Of a stretch of 64,000 nt of DNA, positions 26,010 to 35,629 are shown in pieces. The stretch lies in assembly GCA_902801375.1 (NCBI GenBank), contig CADCIB010000014.1:1-64000 (forward strand). Direction: 5' to 3'. The notes beneath the pieces are model-generated. The model was not told the DNA's origin, searched no databases, and worked only from the letters and a program-made list of their open reading frames with translations. Both the position numbers and the translations under genes were made by a program. This stretch comes from an uncultured Prevotellaceae bacterium (lineage in GTDB: Bacteria; Bacteroidota; Bacteroidia; Bacteroidales; Bacteroidaceae). Every line of letters begins with the position of its first letter. Position 1 is the first letter of the stretch.

Positions 26010-26017
26010 TATTTTTG
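26010..26017 (+). promoter_or_regulatory. -7 element for the GH95 gene
   Basis: TATTTTTG, 20 bases before ATG 26037. No TTTG at the expected upstream distance, so initiation may depend on an activator such as the AraC protein encoded downstream. Confidence 0.45.
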
Positions 26018-26036
26018 TAAGCAAATCAATCGTTTT

Positions 26037-28433
26037 ATGAAAAGAAGACTTGGGACAACCCTATGCGGGCTTGTGGTGGCGCTGCCGGTGCTTTTTGCTC
26101 AGCAGCCCATGCGACTTTGGTATGAGCATGAGGCAACCTATTTCGAAGAGGCGCTGCCTATAGGCAATGGCCGGCTGGGGGCCATGGTCTATGGCGGAGT
26201 GGGGTGCGATTCGCTACAGTTGAACGACATTACCTTGTGGTCGGGCAGTCCTATCGACCGCAACGAAGACGCGGGAGCTTCTCAGTGGATTCCTGAGATT
26301 CGTAAGGCATTGTTCAACGAGGACTATGCCTTGGCCGACTCGCTCCAGTTGCATGTGCAGGGGCACAACTCGGCCTATTACATGCCGCTGGGAACGATGT
26401 ATATCCAGCAAAAAGGGTCTACAGGCGAACCTCTTACTGAGCAGATGGTGTCCGGCTATGAGCGCTCGCTAAGTCTCGACAGCGCCGTGGCCCGCACAGT
26501 ATGGAGTCAAAATAGCATCACTTACACCCGTGAGTATTGGGCCTCACACCCCGACAGAGTCATTGCCGTGCACTTCTCAGCGAGCCAACCTGGAGCCGTC
26601 AACATTAGTCTGCGGCTCTCGTCGCTCCTTCCCCATCACGTCGTAGCAGGACAGAAACAGCTCACCATGACCGGTCATGCCGTAGGCGACGCGATGGAAA
26701 CCATCCATTTTTGCTCCATCCTTCGTGTGGAGAATAGCGGCGGCCGCGTGGAAACCGACGGATCGGTGCTGCACTTGAGTGGGGCCGACGAGGCGGTGAT
26801 CTATTTCGTCAACGAGACGAGCTTCAATGGGTTCGATAAACATCCTGTACGTGAAGGCGCTGATTTCATTGCCCATGCCACCGACAATGCCTGGCATTTG
26901 GTGAACTACACCTACTCGCAACTGTTGGAACACCACCTGAAAGACTACCAGCCCTTGTTCCAACGTGTTCAGCTCAACCTCGATCCGCAACGGTCTAACA
27001 CCTCCGTGCAGATTCCCACTGACCAGCAGCTCCTCGCCTACGCTGCTCAAGGTGGAAACAATCCCTACCTCGAAACCCTCTATTTCCAATATGGGCGCTA
27101 CTTGCTCATTAGCTCGTCGCGCACTCCAGGTGTTCCCGCTAACCTGCAAGGACTGTGGAATCCCCACCTGAAGGCCCCTTGGCGTAGCAACTACACGGTG
27201 AACATCAACCTCGAAGAAAACTACTGGCCGGTCTTCGTGGCCAATTTGACCGAGATGGCCGAACCACTTGACGATTTCGTCAAGGCTCTTTCCATCAACG
27301 GAAAGTATGCAGCCAAGAACTATTACGGCATTGACAGGGGATGGTGCAGCAGCCACAACAGTGACATCTGGGCGATGGTGAATCCTGTGGGCGAGAAGAA
27401 CGAGAAGCCTGAATGGGCCAACTGGAACTTGGGCGGTGCGTGGTTGGTGAACACCCTTTGGGAGCGCTATCAGTTCACGCAGGACAAGGATTACCTTCGC
27501 CGTGTGGCACTGCCGCTGATGGAGGGGGCCGCCGACTTCTGCCTTGACTGGCTCGTGGAGAATCCCCGCGTGCCAGGAGAGCTGATTACGGCTCCCAGCA
27601 CCTCGCCTGAGAATGAATATGTCACCCCCGAAGGCTACCACGGTATGACCTGCTACGGTGGAACGGCCGACCTTGCTATCATTCGCGAACTGTTTGAGAA
27701 CACACGCGATGCCTGCCGAACGGACAACAGCAGTCACTCTGTGGAGATTCTTGAGAAGTCACTCGCCCGTCTCCACCCCTATACGATTGGCCATGACGGT
27801 GACCTCAACGAGTGGTACTACGACTGGGACGACTACGACCCGCACCACCGCCATCAGTCGCATCTCGTAGGCCTCTTTCCCGGCCATCACCTCGCAACCA
27901 CTGTGGACGGCGATTCCATCGTCACCACTCTCCAGAACGCCTGCTGCCGCACTTTGGAGCAGAAAGGCGACAAGACCACGGGCTGGAGCACGGGGTGGCG
28001 AATTAATCTCTGGGCGCGTCTGCACGATGCCCAGCAGGCTTATCATGTTTATCAGAAACTGTTGGAGTATGTTCCCGCTGGTCCACGCCGTCACGGACAG
28101 GGCGGTGGCACCTATCCTAACCTTTTCGATGCTCATCCGCCATTCCAGATCGACGGCAACTTTGGAGGCACCGCCGGCGTATGTGAAATGCTGTTGCAGA
28201 GCCATGCCGGTTGCATAGAACTACTTCCCGCATTACCATCGGCTTGGTCTTCTGGCAGTGTGAAAGGCCTTCGTGCCCGTGGCGGCTTCGAGGTTGACAT
28301 CACATGGCGCGATGGAAAGGTGACTGACTATTCTATCCGTAACCTGACCAACCAACGACGGAAGGTAGATGTGGTGTGCAACGGACAACGTAGGAGCCTG
28401 AAAGTGAAAGCAGGTAAGACTTTGTTCCCATAA
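26037..28433 (+). CDS. GH95 family alpha-L-fucosidase-like enzyme
   Basis: 798 aa, exported (signal peptide residues 1-21, ending LFAQQ). GH95 enzymes remove alpha-1,2-linked fucose (some act on alpha-L-galactosides) by inversion. Seen: the N-terminal domain '[20 protein letters not shown]' (about 40-59) with '[13 protein letters not shown]'; the (alpha/alpha)6 catalytic region with '[20 protein letters not shown]' and '[10 protein letters not shown]' (about 388-397), carrying the paired Asn of the active site; '[11 protein letters not shown]' holding the candidate acid Glu; and '[13 protein letters not shown]' with the candidate base-activating Asp. The C-terminal beta domain is complete. 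ATG 26037 opens the signal peptide. An AraC regulator follows on the same strand. Probably periplasmic and used on host or plant glycans. Confidence 0.9.
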   Translation: MKRRLGTTLCGLVVALPVLFAQQPMRLWYEHEATYFEEALPIGNGRLGAMVYGGVGCDSLQLNDITLWSGSPIDRNEDAGASQWIPEIRKALFNEDYALADSLQLHVQGHNSAYYMPLGTMYIQQKGSTGEPLTEQMVSGYERSLSLDSAVARTVWSQNSITYTREYWASHPDRVIAVHFSASQPGAVNISLRLSSLLPHHVVAGQKQLTMTGHAVGDAMETIHFCSILRVENSGGRVETDGSVLHLSGADEAVIYFVNETSFNGFDKHPVREGADFIAHATDNAWHLVNYTYSQLLEHHLKDYQPLFQRVQLNLDPQRSNTSVQIPTDQQLLAYAAQGGNNPYLETLYFQYGRYLLISSSRTPGVPANLQGLWNPHLKAPWRSNYTVNINLEENYWPVFVANLTEMAEPLDDFVKALSINGKYAAKNYYGIDRGWCSSHNSDIWAMVNPVGEKNEKPEWANWNLGGAWLVNTLWERYQFTQDKDYLRRVALPLMEGAADFCLDWLVENPRVPGELITAPSTSPENEYVTPEGYHGMTCYGGTADLAIIRELFENTRDACRTDNSSHSVEILEKSLARLHPYTIGHDGDLNEWYYDWDDYDPHHRHQSHLVGLFPGHHLATTVDGDSIVTTLQNACCRTLEQKGDKTTGWSTGWRINLWARLHDAQQAYHVYQKLLEYVPAGPRRHGQGGGTYPNLFDAHPPFQIDGNFGGTAGVCEMLLQSHAGCIELLPALPSAWSSGSVKGLRARGGFEVDITWRDGKVTDYSIRNLTNQRRKVDVVCNGQRRSLKVKAGKTLFP

Positions 28434-28487
28434 AAGACAAACAATATTAAAAAATACTCAAAAAATGTTTTGTTTTTCCATCAATTG

Positions 28488-28519
28488 TTTGGTTTTTCGT
28501 TTATTTTTATCTATATTTG
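28488..28519 (+). promoter_or_regulatory. Promoter of the AraC regulator gene
   Basis: TTTG (28488-28491), 20 bases, TATATTTG (28512-28519). The gene therefore has its own promoter even though it follows the GH95 gene. Confidence 0.65.
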
Positions 28520-28550
28520 CAACCGATAATAATATTAAAGTATACCCTCT

Positions 28551-29450
28551 ATGAAAGAATCAGTTAAGGATAATGTAAAAATGGTAGAACTGACCATCGC
28601 AGAGGCTTGCAGAGTGTATGGCGGTAGTAGCATCGAAGACAAAATTATGCTGATTGACGACCTGTCGTTAGTTCCGCTGCCGCAAGTGCCCCGGCGTGCC
28701 AACTGTGTGATTCTTGGTGTTTGCCTGAGTGGGCGTGCAGAGTATTCGTTAGACACGAATGATTATGTTGTTGAGCCTGGCGATATTATGGTAGTAAACG
28801 ACGGCCAAGTGATGGACGACTATCGGGTGAGTCCGGATTTGTCGGGTGTCGGTTATTTCATTGAGAGCGATTTCTTCAACGAGATTATCAAGGGAGTGCA
28901 CGGCCTGACATCCATCTTCCTGTTCTCGCGCACCCATCCAGTATTCCACCTCCGTCAGGAGGAAGTGAATGCCTTCCGTTCCTATTTTGAGCTAATCAAG
29001 CAGAAAATAGAGAACACCGATCATCATTTCCGCACGGATGTGGTGCGTTCGCTGCTGATGACGATGCTCTACGATATGAGCGATACGTTGTGGCGCTTCC
29101 GCGAGAATCATGAGTCACAAAGCAGCCGGGCAGAGATCATCTTCACTCAATTCCTGACACTCGTCGAGAAGAATTTCCGCGAGGTTCGTCTGGTGGGATG
29201 GTATGCCAAGCAGATGGGTATCTCGCCCAAATACCTTTCTGAGATGGTGAAAAAGGCCAGTAAGCGTACGCCCAACGAATGGATAGACAAGTATGTGGTG
29301 TTGGAAATCAGGTTGTTGCTGAAAAACTCTACCATGTCGGTGATGCAAATTGCACAGAAGATGAACTTCCCCAATCAGTCGTTCCTTGGGAAATATTTCC
29401 GTGAAAGGGTGGGCATCAGTCCGAGAAAGTATCGTATTTCTGAGAGTTAG
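28551..29450 (+). CDS. AraC-family transcriptional regulator
   Basis: 299 aa cytoplasmic DNA-binding protein. The N-terminal half is a cupin-like sensing domain ('GRAEYSLDTNDYVVEPGDIM', about 63-82). The C-terminal 100 residues hold two helix-turn-helix units: 'GWYAKQMGISPKYLSEMVKK' (about 222-241) and 'SVMQIAQKMNFPNQSFLGKY', closing with 'FRERVGISPRKYR'. This is the standard AraC pattern. It follows the GH95 gene by 118 bases with its own promoter, so it may control that gene in response to a sugar, though this is only suggested by position. It ends six bases from the convergent DUF3109 gene. Confidence 0.9.
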   Translation: MKESVKDNVKMVELTIAEACRVYGGSSIEDKIMLIDDLSLVPLPQVPRRANCVILGVCLSGRAEYSLDTNDYVVEPGDIMVVNDGQVMDDYRVSPDLSGVGYFIESDFFNEIIKGVHGLTSIFLFSRTHPVFHLRQEEVNAFRSYFELIKQKIENTDHHFRTDVVRSLLMTMLYDMSDTLWRFRENHESQSSRAEIIFTQFLTLVEKNFREVRLVGWYAKQMGISPKYLSEMVKKASKRTPNEWIDKYVVLEIRLLLKNSTMSVMQIAQKMNFPNQSFLGKYFRERVGISPRKYRISES

Positions 29451-29456
29451 CCTTGC

Positions 29457-30074
29457 TCAGGCTTCCCATTGCTCAGCTACAGAGCAGAGCTCATTGTACC
29501 ACTCTTGGCCAAAGCGTTCCACGAGTGGTTTTTCCAGAAACCTGTATACAGGAATGTCAAGTGCCCGCCCTTTGTCGCGGGCACATTGGCAGATGTTCCA
29601 TTTGTGATAGTTCAGACCGATGGTGCCATTGCTGAACCGCTTGGCACGGATAGGATAGAGGGCACAGCTGGCTGGCTTGCAGAAACGGGTCTTTCCTGTG
29701 CGGAAAGCCTTCTCCAAGGAACATAAGCAGCAGTGACGGATAGGTTGGTGTGTGGACGGGTCGTCCAACTCTCCTTCGTATGTGAACACACAGTCTTTGC
29801 CGCCCACGATGCTCGTCACCAAATCGCCCTCCTGATCTGTGTAGGCCACACCCTGCTTATCGATGACGGCCTGCGCCGATGCCGACAAATCGTTCCACAC
29901 GACGTCGAGCACTTGTTCTATTTCAAGGATTTCGTCCATGCTCACTGGTGCACCGGCTTCACCTTCGATGCAGCATCGCCCCTTGCATACAGCAAGGTCG
30001 CAGCAAAATTTTTCCGTGATGATGTCAGACGAAAGCAGCACCTCGCCGACCTGAAGGATGGGGGGAAGAGACAT
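29457..30074 (-). CDS. DUF3109 family cysteine-rich protein
   Basis: 205 aa, soluble, no signal. Conserved Cys clusters: 'FCCDLAVCKGRCCIEGEAGAP' spans about residues 23-43, then 'HCCLCSLEKAF', 'FCKPASCALYPIRAK' and 'NICQCARDKG'. This is the DUF3109 pattern, related to the YkgJ-type proteins thought to hold a metal or Fe-S centre. The reaction is unknown. The start ATG 30072-30074 gives MSLPPILQVG, the usual family N terminus. Last gene of the symporter-HhH-ung-DUF3109 run; its 3' end is six bases from the convergent AraC gene, with no room for a separate terminator. Confidence 0.85.
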   Translation of the reverse strand: MSLPPILQVGEVLLSSDIITEKFCCDLAVCKGRCCIEGEAGAPVSMDEILEIEQVLDVVWNDLSASAQAVIDKQGVAYTDQEGDLVTSIVGGKDCVFTYEGELDDPSTHQPIRHCCLCSLEKAFRTGKTRFCKPASCALYPIRAKRFSNGTIGLNYHKWNICQCARDKGRALDIPVYRFLEKPLVERFGQEWYNELCSVAEQWEA

Positions 30075-30132
30075 CTTTTTCTTAGAATTCTATGATTTAT
30101 TCTTAGATTTACTATTTACGATCGGGTTATGC

Positions 30133-30798
30133 CTACCAAACGATGGGGGCAATACCGTTCTCCTGAAGATAGGCGTTAGCACGTGAGAAATGATGGTTGC
30201 CAAACCATCCTCCACGGTTGGCACTCAGCGGTGAAGGGTGAACCGATTCCAGCACCAGGTTCTTTTGGCGGTCTATCATGTAGGCTTTGCTGCGGGCAAA
30301 ACCGCCCCAGAGCATGTAGACCAGATGTTCGCGGTGGGTTGCCAGCGCTTGAATAGCAGCGTCGGTGAATGTCTGCCACCCGATGGTGGAGTGGCTGTTG
30401 GCCTGATGGGCGCGCACTGTGAGCGTGGCATTGAGCAGCAAGACGCCCTGTTTGGCCCAGCGCACCAGACTACCGTCTTTGGGCATGGGTTGTCCTAGGT
30501 CGGCCTCTATCTCTTTGAAGATGTTGATGAGCGAGGGTGGCATCATCACACCTGGTTTCACGGAGAAGCACAGTCCTTCGGCCTGCCCTGGTTCGTGATA
30601 GGGATCCTGACCGATGATGACGACCTTCACTTGCTCGAAAGGACAGAGATTGAAGGCGTTGAATATCTCACGCCCAGGAGGAAAACAGGGCGTAGTGGTG
30701 TATTCTTGTCGTACTATTTGCGTAAGCCTCTCGAAATAGGGTTTGTCAAACTCGGCTTGCAAATGCTGTTTCCAACTATCTTCTATTTTGACATTCAT
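30133..30798 (-). CDS. ung: Uracil-DNA glycosylase
   Basis: 221 aa family-1 UDG. Removes uracil from DNA in base excision repair. Active-site text is intact: 'VVIIGQDPYHEPGQAEGLCF' (about residues 56-75) with the catalytic Asp of GQDPYH, LLNATLTVRAHQANSH (Asn for uracil), and HPSPLSANRGGWFG (His and the minor-groove loop). Length is normal. The gene follows the HhH protein gene by 38 bases on the same strand. Confidence 0.96.
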   Translation of the reverse strand: MNVKIEDSWKQHLQAEFDKPYFERLTQIVRQEYTTTPCFPPGREIFNAFNLCPFEQVKVVIIGQDPYHEPGQAEGLCFSVKPGVMMPPSLINIFKEIEADLGQPMPKDGSLVRWAKQGVLLLNATLTVRAHQANSHSTIGWQTFTDAAIQALATHREHLVYMLWGGFARSKAYMIDRQKNLVLESVHPSPLSANRGGWFGNHHFSRANAYLQENGIAPIVW

Positions 30799-30836
30799 GG
30801 GTGTGAGGAGTTTTTCTTACGGGGAAATCAACGTGA

Positions 30837-31841
30837 CTAAAACTCTATGTAGGGTTCTATGCGACGGATGTTTTCTGGAGTGAAGTCAGGCAATAAACGC
30901 AAGTCCTGCATGCTTTGGAGGGGACCTTTCAGTCGACGGTAGTCGAGAATGGCCTTTGCCATCATATAATTAATGTATGGATGACTGCGAAGTTGGGCTG
31001 CCGACAGTTTGTTGACGTTCATACGCTGTATGTCGTTTCGCGATATTCTGAAGTAAGCCAATGCATTTTCGGGAAATCCTTCTATCTCCATCAGTTGCGA
31101 AACGTCATAGTAGCCGCCCAGCCGCTCGCGGTATCTGACTATTTTCCGAGCATAGAAACTTCCAATACCTGGTACCTTTTTCAATTGAGTGGTGTCGGAA
31201 GTGTTTAAGGCAATCTGTTCGCCGGGTTTTAGCTTTATGGGGTATCGCAGGGTGTCGCGGTGGTACTCGTTGGCTGAAACGCCATCGCGCAGTGCCGCCG
31301 TGGAGCCACTCTGTGACAGATTGCCATCCGTTCCCCCGTAAGTCCGTCTGTCGTAATATCCTCCTCTTCCACGCTCTCCGCCCGATGAAGGAGCAAACAG
31401 CGTGGAGGCATCTTGATAGTCGGACGAAATGTGAATGTAGGGTTCCATGGCTCGGTATTGCTTCACGGTGAGACCATAGAGCCGGGCAAAATCCTGCGGT
31501 TTGCGATAGACGCCTCCTTTTGCCCTATAGCGGTAGATGTTGCGCACCTGCCAAGGTTGCAGCCCTAAACGTAGCAACTGTGTGCTGTCGGCTGTGTTAG
31601 GATCGAACGGGAAGAGTTCTGCCTTTCGCCCTTCCACATAATAATATGGCTGTTGCGTTTCTCGTGAAGCGTTCTTTTCCCGTTTTTCCCTCAGAAGCGT
31701 ACTTGCTGGAAGGTCATCGCCGTCTTCGTTGTGGTCGCCCATCAAATAGGTGGCCAATAGGAAGATGACTATGGCACCCAACAGTACAAATAGCACCTGC
31801 CTGTCGGACTTATTGAAACAGAAGAACTCTTTCCAATGCAT
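30837..31841 (-). CDS. Helix-hairpin-helix (ComEA-like) membrane protein
   Basis: 334 aa. A membrane helix at about residues 15-35 (VLFVLLGAIVIFLLATYLM) leaves a large outer domain. It holds repeated helix-hairpin-helix motifs: 'NTADSTQLLRLGLQPWQVRN' (about 79-98), 'NTSDTTQLKKVPGIGSFYAR' (about 212-231) and 'NKLSAAQLRSHPYINYMMAK'. ComEA-type proteins bind DNA during uptake; other HhH proteins of this layout are uncharacterised in Bacteroidetes. A Ser/Gly/Arg-rich insertion (APSSGGERGRGGYYDRR, about 148-164) separates two motifs and looks like a translated dispersed repeat. Sits between the symporter and ung genes. Confidence 0.75.
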   Translation of the reverse strand: MHWKEFFCFNKSDRQVLFVLLGAIVIFLLATYLMGDHNEDGDDLPASTLLREKREKNASRETQQPYYYVEGRKAELFPFDPNTADSTQLLRLGLQPWQVRNIYRYRAKGGVYRKPQDFARLYGLTVKQYRAMEPYIHISSDYQDASTLFAPSSGGERGRGGYYDRRTYGGTDGNLSQSGSTAALRDGVSANEYHRDTLRYPIKLKPGEQIALNTSDTTQLKKVPGIGSFYARKIVRYRERLGGYYDVSQLMEIEGFPENALAYFRISRNDIQRMNVNKLSAAQLRSHPYINYMMAKAILDYRRLKGPLQSMQDLRLLPDFTPENIRRIEPYIEF

Positions 31842-31882
31842 GTTTTATATATGCATAATGCTCAATGCACTGCACCTGACTT

Positions 31883-33244
31883 TTAAATCACTCCAAATTG
31901 GTGCAGGAAGATGAGTACGATACAAATAGGAGCCACATAGCGGACGCAGATGATGAAGATGGGCAGATAGCGCGAGCGCAGGGTGCCCCAGTTAGTCATC
32001 TCTTCTACGATCAACTTGCGCGGCAACACCCATCCCACAAGGATGCTCGTGAAGAGTCCGCCCAGGGTGAGTAGCACGTTGGCCGTCATCCAGTCGCACA
32101 GGTCGAACAGGGCTTTTCCGAAGAAGTTCAGCCATGGATAGCCGCACAGCGACAGGGCGCACAGCGAGCCGACCACCACGCAGATGAGCGACACGACGCG
32201 GGCTGCGCTACGCCGGCTCATGTGGAACTCTTCGCTCACGAACGACGTGCCTACCTCATGGACAGAGATGTTAGAGGTGAGAGCAGCGATGAAAAGCAGC
32301 AGGTAGAATGCTACGGAGACAATATATCCGATGGCGGGTACCGATGCGAAGGCCTGCTCAATGACGTTGGGCAGGGTGACAAACACCAGCGAGGGACCGC
32401 TGTCGGGCTGGATACCGACCGACATGGCTGCGGGGAAAATGATCAATCCCGACATGATGGCTACACCTGTGTCAATACCGGCTATCTGTACCGTGGTCCT
32501 CACCAAGTGGGTGTCGCGTTGGAAATAGCTGGCATACGTGCACAGCGCACCCATACCGATGCTCAGCGAGAAGAATGCCTGACCCATAGCTTCAAGGAAT
32601 GTCTCGCCCGTCACTTTCGAGAAGTCGGGCCTGAACAGGAACTCAAGACCTTTGGCAGCGCCTGGAAGCATCACGGAGCAGACCACCAACACGACAAGCA
32701 GCACGAAAAGAACGGGCATCATCACCTTGGCGGCTTTCTCGATACCGCCCTCCACACCACGGATAATCACCAGGTGGGTGATGAGTATCAGCAGCAATGT
32801 CCATCCCACAATTTTCGTCGGACTGGCTATGAAGCTGTTGAAAAAGTCCTTGAAATACTCGGGGGTGCCGTGAAGGTCGTTCAGCAGCGACGACAGTGTG
32901 TACTGCAATGTCCAGCCGCTCACCACGCTGTAGTAGCCCACAATCAGGGTGCCTGTGAACACACCGAGGTAGCCCACCCAACGCCAGCGCTTCGAACCAG
33001 ACACTTTACCGTAGGCTCGAGCTGCATTCGATTGTCCGTGTCGGCCAATCATCATCTCGCAGAGCATCACAGGGATGGCCATCAGCAAGATGCACACAAC
33101 GTAAATAATGATGAAGGCAGCGCCACCGTTCTGGCCTGTCACATAGGGGAAACGCCACACGTTGCCCAGTCCCACGGCACTACCGGCAGTGGCCAGTACC
33201 ATGCCAAGCTTCGATCCGAAACCGCTTCTTTTTGTATCTGTCAT
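31883..33244 (-). CDS. Sodium-dependent neurotransmitter:sodium symporter family transporter
   Basis: 453 aa inner-membrane LeuT-fold carrier. TM1 carries the family text 'ATAGSAVGLGNVWRFPYVTG' (about residues 17-36), with the unwound segment that binds Na+ and an amino-acid-type substrate. About 11-12 hydrophobic helices follow. Substrate cannot be told from sequence; tryptophan, tyrosine or leucine transport is known in bacterial members. I chose ATG 33242-33244 (MTDTKRSG), 60 bases after the promoter. First gene of a minus-strand run. Confidence 0.92.
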   Translation of the reverse strand: MTDTKRSGFGSKLGMVLATAGSAVGLGNVWRFPYVTGQNGGAAFIIIYVVCILLMAIPVMLCEMMIGRHGQSNAARAYGKVSGSKRWRWVGYLGVFTGTLIVGYYSVVSGWTLQYTLSSLLNDLHGTPEYFKDFFNSFIASPTKIVGWTLLLILITHLVIIRGVEGGIEKAAKVMMPVLFVLLVVLVVCSVMLPGAAKGLEFLFRPDFSKVTGETFLEAMGQAFFSLSIGMGALCTYASYFQRDTHLVRTTVQIAGIDTGVAIMSGLIIFPAAMSVGIQPDSGPSLVFVTLPNVIEQAFASVPAIGYIVSVAFYLLLFIAALTSNISVHEVGTSFVSEEFHMSRRSAARVVSLICVVVGSLCALSLCGYPWLNFFGKALFDLCDWMTANVLLTLGGLFTSILVGWVLPRKLIVEEMTNWGTLRSRYLPIFIICVRYVAPICIVLIFLHQFGVI

Positions 33245-33305
33245 GTTGTTAGTTGGTTGTTGTCTTTGGATGTTCCATGTCATTGCTTCTGTAGCAATCT
33301 GGTTG

Positions 33306-33337
33306 CAAAGGTACTTTAAATAATCAGAATAACCAAA
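33306..33337 (-). promoter_or_regulatory. Promoter of the symporter gene run
   Basis: Minus strand: TTTG (33337-33334), 20 bases, TACCTTTG (33313-33306). Confidence 0.7.
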
Positions 33338-33430
33338 GGCTGATGCAAAAAATCGTCAATAAACCTTCATAAAATGTCAATTATCTGTAAGCTGCAGTCC
33401 ATGGCCATTCGCCGATTGTCAATTATTTTG

Positions 33431-33438
33431 TACCTTTG
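33431..33438 (+). promoter_or_regulatory. -7 element for the VanZ-like gene
   Basis: TACCTTTG ends four bases before the ATG at 33443, so the transcript may begin at or next to the start codon. Confidence 0.5.
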
Positions 33439-33442
33439 CAAT

Positions 33443-33811
33443 ATGTTTCGTAAATATCCTTTCTCTATGGCGTTGGTGGGCGTGATATGGGTCATTTGCC
33501 TCATTCCCATTCCTGAGTCGCCGCTGAGCCATGTACGGTTCATCGACAAGTGGACACACCTTGTCATGTATGCCACACTCTGTTTGGTGGTATGGTGGGA
33601 GGCTTCCCGACAGAGAATCTCCCGTGTCTTGCTGCTAACATGGATACTGCCCGTGCTCATGGGTGGGTTGGTGGAATTGGCGCAGCGCTACTGTACGGGC
33701 GGAGTGCGCAGTGGCGACTGGCTCGACTTCCTCGCCAATGCCACGGGAGCCACGCTGGCTCAGCCCATCGGTTGGTGGATTTTCAAGCGTTTTTGGAAAA
33801 CCGGCTCATGA
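33443..33811 (+). CDS. VanZ-like membrane protein
   Basis: 122 aa with about four hydrophobic helices. The VanZ family pattern is seen in 'PESPLSHVRFIDKWTHLVMY' (about 24-43; FIDKxxHxxMY) and 'RSGDWLDFLANATGATL' near the C terminus (D-x-x-D-x-x-x-N-x-x-G). The family is named for a teicoplanin-resistance accessory protein, but most members have no known role. The start MFRKYPFS matches how related proteins begin, yet it sits only four bases after the -7 element. The alternative Met at 33467 would cut into the first helix. Confidence 0.8.
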   Translation: MFRKYPFSMALVGVIWVICLIPIPESPLSHVRFIDKWTHLVMYATLCLVVWWEASRQRISRVLLLTWILPVLMGGLVELAQRYCTGGVRSGDWLDFLANATGATLAQPIGWWIFKRFWKTGS

Positions 33812-33927
33812 CGAGTGGGCAAGGGTTTCACATCGTTTCACCACTCTTTTTCCAAGCGATTTGCGAAAAAATGTCAATCGCCAACACATTATTGTCCATT
33901 GGCAATGGTCAATTATCAATTATTTCG

Positions 33928-33935
33928 TACCTTTG
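33928..33935 (+). promoter_or_regulatory. -7 element for gpmI
   Basis: TACCTTTG, 42 bases before the ATG at 33977. Immediately upstream is an AATTATCAATTAT repeat unit of the type found inside genes at 40.8-49.3 kb. Confidence 0.6.
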
Positions 33936-33976
33936 CACACTGAAAGGTTAAAAGAAACAAAGTAAAAAGATTGAAA

Positions 33977-35497
33977 ATGGCAAAGAAAGCATTATTGATG
34001 ATTCTCGACGGATGGGGAATCGGTCAGCACGGACGGGGTGACGTGATTTTCAACACCCCGACACCTTATTTGGATTATCTTACTGCCATCAGCGCGCATT
34101 CGCAGTTGCAAGCCAGCGGCGAGGATGTGGGACTGCCCGACGGACAGATGGGCAACTCAGAGGTGGGACACCTCAACATTGGTGCCGGACGCGTAGTCTA
34201 TCAGGACTTGGTCAAAATAAACCGTGCCTGCAAAGACGGCTCCATCCTTCAGAATCCGGAAATCGTGGCTGCCTATAGCTATGCCAAAGAGATAGGCAAG
34301 AAGCTCCACCTGATGGGACTGACCAGCGACGGTGGTGTGCATTCCAGCCTCGACCACCTGTTCAAACTCATCGAAATCGGTAAGGAATACGGTCTGAAGA
34401 ATCAGCTTTTTGTACATTGTTTTATGGACGGCCGCGACACCGACCCCCGCTCAGGTAAGGGTTTCATCGAGCAGGTTTCTCAGGTCTGTGAAGCCAACGA
34501 TGCTGCTATTGCCAGCATTGTAGGACGTTTCTACGCCATGGACCGCGACAAGCGATGGGAGCGTGTGAAGGAAGGCTATGACCTGATAGTGAATGGCGTG
34601 GGCAAACAGGCCACCGATATGGTACAAGCCATGCAGGAAAGCTATGACGAGGGTGTGACCGACGAATTCATCAAGCCCATCCACAACACTACTGTCAATG
34701 GTTGCATCGAAGAGGGCGACGTGGTCATTTTCATCAATTTCCGCAACGACCGCGCCAAGGAAATGACCATCGCCCTCACGCAGCAGGATATGCCGGAGCA
34801 GGGCATGAACATCATCCCTGGCCTGCAATACTACTGCATGACCCCCTACGATGCTAACTTCAAGGGTGTGCACATCCTCTTCCCGAAAGAGAATGTGGAA
34901 GACACGCTGGGCGAATATCTCTCCAAACAGGGCAAGAAGCAGCTCCACACGGCTGAAACTGAGAAGTATGCTCATGTGACATTCTTCTTCAACGGAGGTC
35001 GCGAGGCTCCTTTCGAAGGCGAGGACCGCATCCTTGTGCCGTCGCCAAAGGTGGCAACCTACGACCTGAAGCCCGAAATGTCGGCCTACGAGGTGAAGGA
35101 CAAGCTCGTCGAAGCTATCAATACACAAAATTACGATTTCATCGTCGTGAACTTCGCCAATGGCGACATGGTGGGTCATACAGGAGTCTATAATGCCATC
35201 GCCAAGGCCGTCTGGGCAGTCGACAACTGCGTCCGCGAGGTCATTGAAGCCGCCAAGCGCAACGACTACGAGGCCATCATCATTGCCGATCATGGCAATG
35301 CCGACAATGCCATCAACCCTGACGGCACGCCCAATACAGCCCACTCGCTCAATCCCGTCCCCTTCATCTACGTGACCGACAACAACTCGGCTACGGTGAA
35401 AGACGGTCGTCTGGCCGACGTCGCACCTTCCATCCTTCACATCATGGGACTTCCCCAACCCTCCGACATGACGGGTGAGTGCCTCATCAACGACTAA
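33977..35497 (+). CDS. gpmI: 2,3-bisphosphoglycerate-independent phosphoglycerate mutase
   Basis: 506 aa. Interconverts 3- and 2-phosphoglycerate in glycolysis with two metal ions. Seen: '[20 protein letters not shown]' at the N terminus (metal-binding Asp), '[20 protein letters not shown]' (about 55-74) with the catalytic Ser of NSEVGH, '[20 protein letters not shown]', '[11 protein letters not shown]', and the C-terminal metal residues in 'NGDMVGHTG' and '[10 protein letters not shown]'. Length is normal for iPGM. I chose ATG 33977 (MAKKALLMI) over a TTG two codons earlier. It has its own promoter and terminator. Confidence 0.97.
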   Translation: MAKKALLMILDGWGIGQHGRGDVIFNTPTPYLDYLTAISAHSQLQASGEDVGLPDGQMGNSEVGHLNIGAGRVVYQDLVKINRACKDGSILQNPEIVAAYSYAKEIGKKLHLMGLTSDGGVHSSLDHLFKLIEIGKEYGLKNQLFVHCFMDGRDTDPRSGKGFIEQVSQVCEANDAAIASIVGRFYAMDRDKRWERVKEGYDLIVNGVGKQATDMVQAMQESYDEGVTDEFIKPIHNTTVNGCIEEGDVVIFINFRNDRAKEMTIALTQQDMPEQGMNIIPGLQYYCMTPYDANFKGVHILFPKENVEDTLGEYLSKQGKKQLHTAETEKYAHVTFFFNGGREAPFEGEDRILVPSPKVATYDLKPEMSAYEVKDKLVEAINTQNYDFIVVNFANGDMVGHTGVYNAIAKAVWAVDNCVREVIEAAKRNDYEAIIIADHGNADNAINPDGTPNTAHSLNPVPFIYVTDNNSATVKDGRLADVAPSILHIMGLPQPSDMTGECLIND

Positions 35498-35530
35498 GTA
35501 CAAGCCATCTGCTCGATGTAACAACACAAA

Positions 35531-35563
35531 AAAGGCAGCATCTTCTCACGAAGGGCTGCCTTT
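35531..35563 (+). terminator. Hairpin terminator after gpmI
   Basis: AAAGGCAGC, 15-base loop, GCTGCCTTT, followed by a short A/T run. Perfect 9-bp arms, 34 bases after the gpmI stop. Confidence 0.7.
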
Positions 35564-35629
35564 AAAAACCTTTATAATTGTGCTTATGAGAAAAATTATT
35601 AACTATACATGTCTATTTAGTCTTGAGTT

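Noticed and set aside
32222-33319. 365-aa His-rich frame opposite the symporter gene
   Set aside because: Antisense of hydrophobic codons produces His/Gln/Glu-rich text; no domain and it crosses the symporter promoter.
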